The position numbers were made by a program, and so were the translations under genes. DNA of 53,178 nucleotides, from NCBI GenBank assembly GCA_900772565.1, contig CAAHET010000048.1, positions 1 through 53,178 on the forward strand. Direction: 5' to 3'. The DNA is from an uncultured Faecalibacterium sp. (GTDB lineage: Bacteria; Bacillota; Clostridia; Oscillospirales; Ruminococcaceae). Of the stretch, positions 16,053-24,322 are shown in pieces (position 1 is the first letter of the stretch; each line of letters starts with the position of its first letter). Below the pieces are notes generated by a model. The model searched no databases and was not told the origin of the DNA. It worked only from the letters and a program-made list of their open reading frames with translations.

Positions 16053-16344
16053 AAAAATGGGTAAACAAAAACCACGGTGCGCGTGCATCGTAAATCTTTC
16101 CGTTGCGCAATGCAATAGGATCGTCTTTTCTGATAAATCTTACTTTGATCATATCGCCTGTGCACATAGTAGTTCGGTTTTTGATAAGGTGATAGGACAT
16201 TCTGGCTTGTTGCAAACTCATTTCGTTTGCACCGCCGGGAAGGTTGAGTTCGAAAATCTGCACAGGGTCATTTTCCTAACCACAGACATCATATTCCGCA
16301 ACATGGGTCTTGCCGCAAACTGGGCAAGGAATCGTTTCTGCCAT
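16051..16344 (-). pseudogene. CPCC-type cysteine-rich protein gene with an in-frame amber codon
   Basis: The frame from ATG 16344 (ribosome binding site GGAGG, 15 bases upstream) reads MAETIPCPVCGKTHVAEYDV-CG, then TAG (16278-16276), then ENDPVQIFELNLPGGANEMS and on to 16051. Without the TAG it is a 97-residue protein of the Cys_rich_CPCC type (PF14206), a family with the pattern CPCC...Y-ICxVCxWExD...GGAN-MSLxEAR. The TAG sits exactly where the family has a conserved Trp (TGG), so one G-to-A change explains it. The downstream part is intact. It could be a fresh pseudogene, a strain-specific mutation, or a read-through site. Function of the family is unknown. Confidence 0.8.
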
Positions 16345-16369
16345 GATTATGTTCCTCCATTTTTGTTAT

Positions 16370-16442
16370 AAAAAAAGATACTCCCACACTGCTCCCGAAG
16401 GCAGTGCGGTGCACCCTTGCTGATGCACAGGAAGTATCTTAT
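16370..16442 (-). ncRNA. Small three-way-junction RNA or attenuator beyond the distal end of the CRISPR array
   Basis: On the minus strand the outer stem AAGATACTTCC / GGGAGTATCTT (11 pairs with one U-G) encloses two hairpins. One is GTGCAT-CAGCAAGG-GTGCAC; the other is GCACTGC / GCAGTGT capped by a UUCG-type loop. TTTTTTAT follows. A promoter at 16449-16477 would start transcription within a few bases of the outer stem, so this can be a self-contained small RNA or a terminating leader of the CPCC gene. It would also terminate the array transcript. I do not recognise a riboswitch class. Confidence 0.65.
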
Positions 16443-16448
16443 GCAATG

Positions 16449-16477
16449 AGTATAGCGCCGGAGGCTGTAGAATACAA
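16449..16477 (-). promoter_or_regulatory. Promoter of the small structured RNA / CPCC gene
   Basis: On the minus strand TTGTAT (16477-16472) and TATACT (16454-16449) are 17 bases apart. The predicted start is about 16442, directly at the structured element. It lies between the last CRISPR repeat and that element. Confidence 0.7.
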
Positions 16478-16497
16478 TTAAGAGCGGCTATCACATT

Positions 16498-18693
16498 GTT
16501 TCTATCCACGCCCTCCTCGCGGAGGGCGACCAAGGGACTGGGAGACGCTCGCCCGGCCTTGTCGGATTTCTATCCACGCCCTCCTCGCGGAGGGCGACGC
16601 ACCACGATCTGGGCTGCATCGGGGCAGAGGCATTTCTATCCACGCCCTCCTCGCGGAGGGCGACAACTCCCGTTATACGCATAAAAAAGGCCGGAGGTAT
16701 TTCTATCCACGCCCTCCTCGCGGAGGGCGACTTTGCTCTTGTAGTAGCGGGCATTGACGCACAGCAATTTCTATCCACGCCCTCCTCGCGGAGGGCGACG
16801 GCAGAAGAAGGTGCTGAACTGGCACAAGCTGCACTATTTCTATCCACGCCCTCCTCGCGGAGGGCGACGTCAAGAGTGGATGCAAGAGGGCAAAGCGGAG
16901 ATTATTTCTATCCACGCCCTCCTCGCGGAGGGCGACGGATTACTATGTACCTCAGTTTGCAAACATCGGCATTTCTATCCACGCCCTCCTCGCGGAGGGC
17001 GACCCATTGATAAGGCTGTACAACCCGGAAAACAAAATTTCTATCCACGCCCTCCTCGCGGAGGGCGACAGCAGGAGCGGAGGATTCGTGCCGAACGCAT
17101 ACATTTCTATCCACGCCCTCCTCGCGGAGGGCGACGATACCTTCAACGTTGACACAGCAGCAATTATCCATTTCTATCCACGCCCTCCTCGCGGAGGGCG
17201 ACCGACGCGATACATGGCGGAATCAAGCTGCAAAAAAATTTCTATCCACGCCCTCCTCGCGGAGGGCGACGCCTGGTTGCGACCATCTGGCTTGTGTTAG
17301 CAGATTTCTATCCACGCCCTCCTCGCGGAGGGCGACGTCTGAATGGTGGGGCTGCCGAAGATAGTCTGGAATTTCTATCCACGCCCTCCTCGCGGAGGGC
17401 GACGTCGTGGATATAAACCGGTACACGGTACGCCTTATTTCTATCCACGCCCTCCTCGCGGAGGGCGACGGTATCAGTTCCGCGACCGCAGACGGCGACA
17501 CCCTATTTCTATCCACGCCCTCCTCGCGGAGGGCGACTCTGGGTCAAAGATCAGCTGCCGGACTTGATCCGATTTCTATCCACGCCCTCCTCGCGGAGGG
17601 CGACAAGGGCTGGGCGCAGCTCTGGCAGCACTATGTAGATTTCTATCCACGCCCTCCTCGCGGAGGGCGACCAGCGGCTGCAATCCATGGTAGAGGACTT
17701 GCCGGAGATTTCTATCCACGCCCTCCTCGCGGAGGGCGACCGCCCAGCCGCTTGTTGACCTCGCTGGCGATGTACGGATTTCTATCCACGCCCTCCTCGC
17801 GGAGGGCGACTGTACAAAATCCAACACAACGGATATTTTACAAGTATTTCTATCCACGCCCTCCTCGCGGAGGGCGACTCCGGTCCACGTTGAGCATAAG
17901 GCATGCAGCTTGTATTTCTATCCACGCCCTCCTCGCGGAGGGCGACTGCCGGACGGAAACAAAGAGGAGGAGCACGATGACTATTTCTATCCACGCCCTC
18001 CTCGCGGAGGGCGACCGGTTTCATATCCTCGTACCGGTCGTTGAGAATGATTTCTATCCACGCCCTCCTCGCGGAGGGCGACTGTATACCCGCAGCCCGT
18101 CGAATGTGGCGACGATATTTCTATCCACGCCCTCCTCGCGGAGGGCGACGGACAGCGTTGCAAAGTGCTACGCATGGGTAGGCATTTCTATCCACGCCCT
18201 CCTCGCGGAGGGCGACAGCGGACAGCAGAAAAGCGACGATACGCCTATCGGTATTTCTATCCACGCCCTCCTCGCGGAGGGCGACAGAGGTACGAGGAGG
18301 GGCGAGAGCCCCTCTTTTCGATTTCTATCCACGCCCTCCTCGCGGAGGGCGACCAACCGTGCCAACTCTAAGTCAAGAGTGGATGCAAATTTCTATCCAC
18401 GCCCTCCTCGCGGAGGGCGACCGAGATGAAAACGTAGGAAATGCCGCGACATTAAATTTCTATCCACGCCCTCCTCGCGGAGGGCGACTTGATGAATGGC
18501 TCAGACAAGCATACGCATACCAAGATTTCTATCCACGCCCTCCTCGCGGAGGGCGACGTTGCGAAGAACTCGTACAGACCATCGACGTTGTCATTTCTAT
18601 CCACGCCCTCCTCGCGGAGGGCGACGGATTGCAAGAAAGTTGTAGACGAGGAAGGCTGCAATTTCTATCCACGCCCTCCTCGCGGAGGGCGAC
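16498..18693 (-). CRISPR. Type I-C CRISPR array, 33 repeats and 32 spacers
   Basis: The 33-base repeat, in transcribed (minus) orientation, is GTC-GCCCTCC-GCGA-GGAGGGC-GTGGATAGAAAT: a 7-8 bp stem and a 3' handle like the type I-C GTGGATTGAAAT. I count 33 copies, starting at 16498, 16566, 16632 and so on to 18661. All look identical except the distal one (16498), whose last handle base is changed. Spacers are 33-37 bases. Orientation, promoter at 18730-18757 and position after cas2 show that the leader end is at 18693 and that transcription runs toward 16498. Uniform repeats suggest an active array. Spacers at 16869-16903 and 18354-18388 share 17 bases. Reading frames through the array give repeated peptides such as ISIHALLAEGD and are not genes. 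Confidence 0.98.
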
Positions 18694-18873
18694 AGCAAAA
18701 ACAGAGAGAAAACCCGCTGCTTTTGTCTCATTATACACCTCCCTGCACAAATTGCAAAGAGATGCCTTTAAAACAAACCGCAAAATCACACCGTTGCTTG
18801 CGCAAACGGCTGGTATTCCGGTGCGAAGTGTTCAGGAAAACCATGTGCGCTGCCCGTTCGCACTGGCGGGGCA
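18694..18873 (-). promoter_or_regulatory. CRISPR leader with array promoter
   Basis: On the minus strand TTGCAA (18757-18752) and TATAAT (18735-18730) have a 16-base spacer. Transcription would start about 30 bases before the first repeat. The leader begins right after the cas2 stop codon and includes a hairpin CCGTT...AACGG near 18791-18809. Confidence 0.8.
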
Positions 18874-19164
18874 TCAAAAGATCAGCACACTATCCTGTGC
18901 AAACTCCGGGTGCAGCCCGACGTGCTCGACCTTAGTCTGGTAATTGTTGCCCAGCTGGTAGAACCGCAGACTGTCCAAGGCAGGGTCGATCAGGGCGGTC
19001 AGCTCTGCCTTGAGCACTGCGTACTGCGAAGCGTTCAGCAGGCACTCGAACACGGAATTCTGCACCCGCTGCCCATGATCCACGCACTTCTTGGCAACCT
19101 TGCGCAGCCGCTTGCGTCCGGCAGAGGTCTCGGTGTTTACATCGTAGGTGATCAGTACCAGCAT
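18874..19164 (-). CDS. cas2: CRISPR-associated endonuclease Cas2
   Basis: This 96-residue ferredoxin-like Cas2 has the N-terminal strand MLVLITYDVNT with the conserved Asp8, and RVQNSVFECLL near residues 33-43. It forms the Cas1-Cas2 integrase that inserts new spacers at the leader end of the adjacent array. Length is typical. It lies 9 bases after cas1 in the same transcript and is the last gene before the leader. Confidence 0.96.
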   Translation of the reverse strand: MLVLITYDVNTETSAGRKRLRKVAKKCVDHGQRVQNSVFECLLNASQYAVLKAELTALIDPALDSLRFYQLGNNYQTKVEHVGLHPEFAQDSVLIF

Positions 19165-19173
19165 GGTTGCACC

Positions 19174-20205
19174 TCACTTCCAGAAAAATGGAGGGTAGAC
19201 CTCTAAATCGCCCCGCAGGGTGCGCGCCAGCAGCAACGCCTGCACATAAGGCACAAGCCCCCAGCAGAGCTTTTCCTTTAAGAACGGGTGGGTGATGACC
19301 TCGCGCTTTTTCTGCTGCCATGCGTTCAGGAATGCGCGACGCCCCTCCTCGGTCAGCAGAACGGCACCGTTTTCCTGCTTTTCAAAGTGCTTTGCGTTCA
19401 GCACTTTCTGGTTGATACAGGACAGCACGAACCGGTCAGCCAAAACGGCGCGCAACTCCTCCATCAGATCCAGTGCAAGGCTGCGCCGCCCGGGGCGTGC
19501 CCGGTGCAGAAAGCCCACATAAGGGTCCAGCCCGGCACCCTCCAGCGCTGCGGCGCAATCACTGGCCAGCAGGGAATAGGCAAAGGAGAGCAGCGCGTTC
19601 ACGTTGTCCAGCGGCGGTCTGCGGCTGCGGCAGGTGAACACAAAAGCATCGCTTTGCTGTAAGATTAGCGCATTGAACCGATCAAAATACCGCTGTGCGG
19701 TTTCGCCCTCCAGCCCGCGCAGCTGCTCAAGATCCTCGCAGCTTTCCACCAGCGGCAGGGCAGCAGCCAGCTGGGCGCTGGTCTGTTTCAATTCGTCCAC
19801 GGGCACCCGTTGCGGGTGATCCCGGGTGGCGCGCTCCAGCACCCAGCGGGCATTGTATACCTTGCCCAGAATAAAGCTGCGGGCATAGCTGCAACTGAGA
19901 GTCTCGCTGGCGGCAACGGCGTACTGGGTCTGCCGCAGCAATACGTTGCCGCGCTCCTCGCCCACAGTACGCGCTAAAAAGCGACCGCGCGGGCTATAAA
20001 AACTCAGGTCGATGCCCATACGCCCGCATTTGCCCATCAGCGCGGGGCTGGCACCGGCGTAACTGAAGCAGAGGATGCTTTCCAGCGTGTGCAGCGGCAC
20101 CCGCCCGACCTCGGTTTTTGCGCGGCTGACCACAACGTTTTCGCCGTCCAGCGTGAGGTAAGCGTCCTCGCTGAGAACGAACAGGGTGTTCAGGAATTGC
20201 CGCAT
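19174..20205 (-). CDS. cas1: CRISPR-associated integrase Cas1 (type I-C)
   Basis: This 343-residue protein is the catalytic subunit of spacer integration. The N-terminal beta domain starts MRQFLNTLFVLSEDAYL. The helical catalytic domain contains the conserved Glu/His/Asp regions, including GLDPYVGFLH (about 223-232) and SLALDLMEELR (about 242-252). Length fits type I-C Cas1. Its start overlaps the end of cas4 by 16 bases, typical of the compact I-C operon. Confidence 0.96.
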   Translation of the reverse strand: MRQFLNTLFVLSEDAYLTLDGENVVVSRAKTEVGRVPLHTLESILCFSYAGASPALMGKCGRMGIDLSFYSPRGRFLARTVGEERGNVLLRQTQYAVAASETLSCSYARSFILGKVYNARWVLERATRDHPQRVPVDELKQTSAQLAAALPLVESCEDLEQLRGLEGETAQRYFDRFNALILQQSDAFVFTCRSRRPPLDNVNALLSFAYSLLASDCAAALEGAGLDPYVGFLHRARPGRRSLALDLMEELRAVLADRFVLSCINQKVLNAKHFEKQENGAVLLTEEGRRAFLNAWQQKKREVITHPFLKEKLCWGLVPYVQALLLARTLRGDLEVYPPFFWK

Positions 20206-20879
20206 GGTGTCACCTCCGTGGCCGCAGCCTCGTCCAGATAACGCCGCAGATAGTCCTTGGCGTCTGCCTTCTGGCAGAGCACCGGCAGGCAGAGTTCCTT
20301 CAGGGAGCAGGCGTTGCAGTGCTTGCCGGGCTTTACCTTTGGGGTGTAGCCGCGGGCAAAATACTGGTTCATCTCGTCTGCCATCTGCCGGGTGGTGCTG
20401 CGCAGTTCATCGGTAAAAGGTACGATTTCCCGCCGCTTCGTCTCGCAATAATACAGCGCCCCTTCCGGGATATGGCACACCAGCATTTCTTCCAGCGCCA
20501 TGGCCTGTGCGCATAATTGCAGCCGGTCAGCATCGGTTTCTTTTGCGTGGCCGTGTTTGTACTCCACCGGGTAGGGCTGCCAGCGCCCGGGGGTACTTTG
20601 CAGCGGAACACCATCCGCGCAAGCCCGGAACTCCACCACGTCACAGTTGCCAGACATCCGCAGCCGGTGGCTGACCACCCGCATGCCCCGGGTGATCAGC
20701 AGATCGCCCCGGCGTTCGGTGTGGGTATCGTCGTGGCAGCGGGCATGATTCAGCTGTCCCTCAGTGGTGCGCAGATTTTCTGCCCATTGCTGTTCCAGAT
20801 GGATCAGTGCCCACTGGCGGCGGCAGAAGGCAAAATGCTGGATACCGGACATTTGCAGGTAGTCGTCCGGCGCGTCCAT
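20190..20879 (-). CDS. cas4: CRISPR-associated exonuclease Cas4 (type I-C)
   Basis: This 229-residue RecB-like nuclease works with Cas1-Cas2 to trim prespacers and select PAM-proximal ends. FCRRQWALIH (C19 as the first Fe-S ligand), the nuclease motif PVEYKHG (about 107-113), Q-containing motif DRLQLCAQAMALEE, and the C-terminal cysteines in CNACSLKELC give the expected iron-sulphur site. Its start overlaps the stop of cas7 by one base (TGATG). Confidence 0.95.
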   Translation of the reverse strand: MDAPDDYLQMSGIQHFAFCRRQWALIHLEQQWAENLRTTEGQLNHARCHDDTHTERRGDLLITRGMRVVSHRLRMSGNCDVVEFRACADGVPLQSTPGRWQPYPVEYKHGHAKETDADRLQLCAQAMALEEMLVCHIPEGALYYCETKRREIVPFTDELRSTTRQMADEMNQYFARGYTPKVKPGKHCNACSLKELCLPVLCQKADAKDYLRRYLDEAAATEVTPCGNS

Positions 20880-21778
20880 CAGTGGAACCTCTCGCAGTGC
20901 ACACCCTCCGGCAGGGTGTCGGCCACCGTAACAGTGTAGTCCTGATAGCTGCGGGGCGCGACCACCTCGGCCTTGTGCGCCACGGTAACGGCATCAAACA
21001 GCTTGTAGGCGGGCGCATTGCCCAGCTCAGAATCGTGCTTGAACACGATCAGCTCCCGCACGGCCATCTTGCCGCGGGCTGCGCTGTGGTCGTTCTCGAA
21101 CATGTTCAGGATGGCCTGCCATAGCAGCTGCAAGTCCTCCTCTGAGAAGCCGGTGGTCTTGCGGGCAAGATTGGCAGAGACGTAACCCTCGGCACGGTAC
21201 AGGCCGTAGGGCACGATATGCTTGTTGCCCATTTCGCTGTTCTTCTTTTCAGCGTCTGCCTCGGTGGTGATAGCTACGCGGGTAATGGTCACCTCCTGCG
21301 GCACGATGGGGTCCACAGAGCGGGCAAAGCTCAGCTGCACCGGGCCGCGTACCTGACCGCAGTTCAGCGCACCCTTGACAAAGGTGGTCATCACGGCGCC
21401 GAAGGTGCGGATATCATAGAAATGCTCGCACATATAATCCCGCAGTTTGCGGTCGATCTCCGGGTCGCTTTTCTTGGCCTTTTTCAGGTCGTCCTTGGGG
21501 GTCAGACCGTTGTACTCCAGCGCCTCGGCATCGCTGCGGTTCAGGGGCACGCCCTCCTTGACATAGATGCGGTAATTGTCGGCATCGGGGGCGTCCTCCT
21601 TCAGCGTTTCCACATAGTTGCGGATCTTGCGCTTCAGGCAGACGTCGGTCACCAGACCGTAGCCGGTCTCGGGGTCGATGCGGGGCATATTACCGGCATC
21701 GGGGTCACCGTTGGGGTTGCCGTTCTCTACATCGAACAGAATGACGAAATCGTAGCGGTTCTTGATAGGTGTAGACAT
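20879..21778 (-). CDS. cas7: Cascade backbone protein Cas7 (Csd2, type I-C)
   Basis: This 299-residue RAMP-fold protein polymerises along the crRNA spacer to form the type I-C Cascade backbone. The Csd2/Csh2 signature FDVENGNPNGDPDAGNMPRI is at residues 15-34. RGPVQLSFARSVDPIVPQEV (about 134-153) and ITRVAITTEADAEKKNSEMG follow. Length is typical. It lies 3 bases after cas8c in one transcript. Confidence 0.96.
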   Translation of the reverse strand: MSTPIKNRYDFVILFDVENGNPNGDPDAGNMPRIDPETGYGLVTDVCLKRKIRNYVETLKEDAPDADNYRIYVKEGVPLNRSDAEALEYNGLTPKDDLKKAKKSDPEIDRKLRDYMCEHFYDIRTFGAVMTTFVKGALNCGQVRGPVQLSFARSVDPIVPQEVTITRVAITTEADAEKKNSEMGNKHIVPYGLYRAEGYVSANLARKTTGFSEEDLQLLWQAILNMFENDHSAARGKMAVRELIVFKHDSELGNAPAYKLFDAVTVAHKAEVVAPRSYQDYTVTVADTLPEGVHCERFH

Positions 21779-21781
21779 TTT

Positions 21782-23548
21782 TTATTCCTCCTCGTTCTTT
21801 TTGGCAAAGCGTTTCTGGGTCTGGTGATAGTAGCCAATGGCAAATTTACCCTGATCCGGCAGACTGAGCCGGGCAGGAAAACCACTTTCCGGCAGCTGCG
21901 CCATCAGTTCGGTGATCTGACTATCGTAGTAGGTGGCAAGGCCGTCATTCAGCTTGCGCAGATGCTTCTGGCTCAGCCGCAGCAGGGTGGGGAAGGCCAT
22001 GCCCGGCGTGGCACAGGCGGCGTTGAAATACCGGTCTTTGATGGTGGTGTTGATGCCGGGATTTGCAGCCTTTTGCACCGCCTCCAGTACAGAGAACAGC
22101 CGCCCCAGAAGATAGGGAACATTGGTGGTTTCGTTCAGGCTCACAGTATAGACCTCCTTGTTCAGCTCGGTAGGGTAATTACGCAGGTAATACGCTTTGA
22201 TCACAGCAGCCCGGCCACGGGTCACGGCCTGCTCGGCACGGATGCGCAGGGTCACACCGTTCAGCAGAGTAGCGGGGTAACGCCCGCCGGTCAGCACGGC
22301 GCACAGCAGGTCGCCAGCTAACTGCGGGGACGGCTTTGCGGGTTGTCCGGGCACGGTGCGGGTGGTCTCGTTCACCACAGCCCAGATGGGCAGGGTGCGG
22401 AACTTTTCCTTCTCCGAGCAGTCGATTGCCATTTCCTCGGCGTGCTTTTGCAGGTTTTGCGCAAAGCTGCCGAAGGTATCCCGCAAGAAGAACCGCACCG
22501 AAAGACGCGCCGCATTGGGTGCCAGCCCCAATAGATAAAAGTGCTGGTCGGGCGAAAGCTCTTTTTCCAGAAAAGGCACTGTCTGCCCGGCAGACAGCCG
22601 TTTGAGCGCAGCCTGTACATCGCTTTCCTGAATGCCTGCGGCTTCGTCTGCCCCAAACAGGAACATACTCATAGCGTCCTGATAGACAGGCTCTGCATTT
22701 TCTGCCCAGCACAAAATGGTGGTATCGCCAACGTGCTTGCAGTGGTTGCGGTCGGCAAGCAGGCGGTTCAGTGCAGTGGTATAAGCAAAGGCGGCGTACT
22801 TGCTGACAGGGGCGTTATCGCCCTGCTCGTGGCCGTAGGAGCAGAATGCATCTGCGTTGAAGGATACCAGTGCCGCGCCGGAACTTTTTGCTCCGGGTAC
22901 GCCGTTGATAAGGGGATGGATGCGCTCGATGGGGGCATACTTGCCGGTGATCAGGCATTGCCCCATGTCCGAATCGGCGGAGCGGTCATTGTAGTGCGCC
23001 TGCCATGCGTTCTGAATGGCAGGGTCGTCATTGACAAAACTGTGGCTGTGGTCGGCAGCCTCGTAGCCGAAGATCAGGTTGGCGTTGCCGGTGATCTCCT
23101 TCCACTGCTCAGCCAATAGGGGATGCGTGGCAGCCTGCGCCGGGTCCCAGTTGTCAAAATAAGCAAGCAGCGCCCGGGCTGCGGGGCTGTCTACGCCATC
23201 CAGAATGGCGTGATGCAATTTGGCACAGGCCTTGAAGCATTCCACGGCGCGCTCGGGGTTCCCTTTTTCGTCTGCGCCCAGCAGATAAGAAGGATTGTCA
23301 CACAAAAATTGGGCTACAACGCCAGAAGTGCGGCTTTTACGAGCCGGTACGCGCATTGCACGCGGGGCAAGGACTGTCTTTTTGCCCATCATTGTTTCCG
23401 TGCGCAGGTCGAGCACGGAAACCAGCTGCCCGGCATCGTTCAGGCGTAGCTCATAGCTCACCTTAAAGCTGTCGTCCCAGCCGGGGGCAGAAAGCTTGCC
23501 CTGCCGGACAAGCTGCTCGTAATAGGCCGTAAGCGCCTGTAAGATCAT
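21782..23548 (-). CDS. cas8c: Cascade large subunit Cas8c (Csd1)
   Basis: This 588-residue large subunit of the type I-C effector recognises the PAM (5'-TTC in studied systems) and helps recruit Cas3. The start MILQALTAYYEQLVRQGKL and motifs LLGADEKGNPERAVECFKA, MGQCLITGKYAPIERIHPLI and GAALVSFNADAFCSYGHEQG are Csd1-typical. An internal translation start producing a small Cas11c is known for I-C cas8c; I did not pinpoint one here. It overlaps cas5 by 4 bases (ATGA). Confidence 0.95.
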   Translation of the reverse strand: MILQALTAYYEQLVRQGKLSAPGWDDSFKVSYELRLNDAGQLVSVLDLRTETMMGKKTVLAPRAMRVPARKSRTSGVVAQFLCDNPSYLLGADEKGNPERAVECFKACAKLHHAILDGVDSPAARALLAYFDNWDPAQAATHPLLAEQWKEITGNANLIFGYEAADHSHSFVNDDPAIQNAWQAHYNDRSADSDMGQCLITGKYAPIERIHPLINGVPGAKSSGAALVSFNADAFCSYGHEQGDNAPVSKYAAFAYTTALNRLLADRNHCKHVGDTTILCWAENAEPVYQDAMSMFLFGADEAAGIQESDVQAALKRLSAGQTVPFLEKELSPDQHFYLLGLAPNAARLSVRFFLRDTFGSFAQNLQKHAEEMAIDCSEKEKFRTLPIWAVVNETTRTVPGQPAKPSPQLAGDLLCAVLTGGRYPATLLNGVTLRIRAEQAVTRGRAAVIKAYYLRNYPTELNKEVYTVSLNETTNVPYLLGRLFSVLEAVQKAANPGINTTIKDRYFNAACATPGMAFPTLLRLSQKHLRKLNDGLATYYDSQITELMAQLPESGFPARLSLPDQGKFAIGYYHQTQKRFAKKNEEE

Positions 23549-24201
23549 GTAAACACCTCCACATCCCGGCAGTCCAGCACGCCGTTTTGCAGCTTTGCCC
23601 GGAAGAACTGGGAGCGGATATTTTCCGGGTCGGAATAGTCCAGATCATACAGCATAAAGCCAAGATCCTGCGTGAGCGGCAGTGCGGGGATCTCCTCGGC
23701 GCTGCCGTGCCATTCCCGGAAGTTTGCCGGAAACTCCCTGCAGCCAAAGCAAGGCTGATGATAGCACTGCCCCTTGGCAAGCCGCCGCCGCAGGATATCC
23801 TGAAATTTGCCCGGGTTATCGCCGGGTGCGGCTTTTTCGGTCATGGTAAAATGGCATTCGATGACATAGTGCACATTTTGCAGCACCAGTGCTGCTCGCT
23901 GTTGGTGCTGGGTGTTTTCGGCCGTGCACAGCATGGGCACTTCGCCGCCCTTGGCTGCACTGAGCGCCGCCGAGGACCGCAGGGTATCCTTGACCTCATT
24001 GCGCCGGATGCTGGCAAACTGCACCGGCTTGAGCAGATAGATGCGGTCGATATGGTACTTCATGCCCGGGTGCCAGTAGATGGCCTCCACCAGCCCGCGC
24101 GCCGCCGAGGGCGTCATGATGTCATAGGATACACGCTCGGTTTTCATCTCGGGTCTTGAAAAACAGGCGTAGTCGCCCCAGACTTCGATCAGCATGGACA
24201 T
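23545..24201 (-). CDS. cas5: crRNA-processing Cascade subunit Cas5c (Cas5d)
   Basis: This 218-residue RAMP protein replaces Cas6 in type I-C. It cuts the repeat to leave an 11-nt 5' handle (here expected TGGATAGAAAT) and caps Cascade. IEVWGDYACFSRPEMKTERV, YDIMTPSAARGLVEAIYWHP and IRRNEVKD match the family. AAAGGAGG, eight bases before the ATG at 24201, decides the start over 24210 and 24195. It is the first gene of the cas5-8-7-4-1-2 operon, which has its own promoter region separate from cas3. That region carries the predicted target of the crRNA-like RNA at 24395. Confidence 0.95.
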   Translation of the reverse strand: MSMLIEVWGDYACFSRPEMKTERVSYDIMTPSAARGLVEAIYWHPGMKYHIDRIYLLKPVQFASIRRNEVKDTLRSSAALSAAKGGEVPMLCTAENTQHQQRAALVLQNVHYVIECHFTMTEKAAPGDNPGKFQDILRRRLAKGQCYHQPCFGCREFPANFREWHGSAEEIPALPLTQDLGFMLYDLDYSDPENIRSQFFRAKLQNGVLDCRDVEVFT

Positions 24202-24235
24202 GAACACCACCTCCTTTCAAAGCTTATTTGAATCT

Positions 24236-24262
24236 TCAGGCAAAGAGAAAACTTGCCCACAT
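24236..24262 (-). CDS. Possible 8-residue leader peptide upstream of cas5
   Basis: On the minus strand AGAGGTGG is followed by ATG and the codons for MWASFLFA, then TGA. It lies between the predicted guide target and cas5. It could be a leader peptide, a CreT-like toxic mini-gene, or chance. Support is only the good ribosome binding site and position. Confidence 0.3.
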   Translation of the reverse strand: MWASFLFA

Positions 24263-24281
24263 AAACCACCTCTTTCTACAA

Positions 24282-24308
24282 TTCAATTATTAGATAAAGG
24301 ATGTATAA
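24282..24308 (+). other. PAM-flanked protospacer-like target of the crRNA-like RNA
   Basis: TTC (24282-24284) precedes a 24-base stretch (24285-24308) that matches the spacer-like segment 24431-24454 at 19 of 24 positions. Mismatches are at 6, 10, 12, 14 and 23, and similarity ends at 25. TTC is the established type I-C PAM, on the correct side and strand. The site lies 8-31 bases downstream of the predicted start of the cas5 operon transcript. Confidence 0.82.
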
Positions 24309-24322
24309 GCTTTTCTGAGCAT

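Noticed and set aside
16048..16371. A 107-codon plus-strand frame beyond the tRNA.
   Set aside because: It is antisense to the CPCC-type gene, which has a ribosome binding site, family motifs and a terminator.
16496..18935. Multiple open frames on both strands with repeated peptides (ISIHALLAEGD, FYPRPPRGGR, SPSARRAWIEI).
   Set aside because: They are translations of the 33-base CRISPR repeats in different frames; no ribosome binding sites or protein-like composition.
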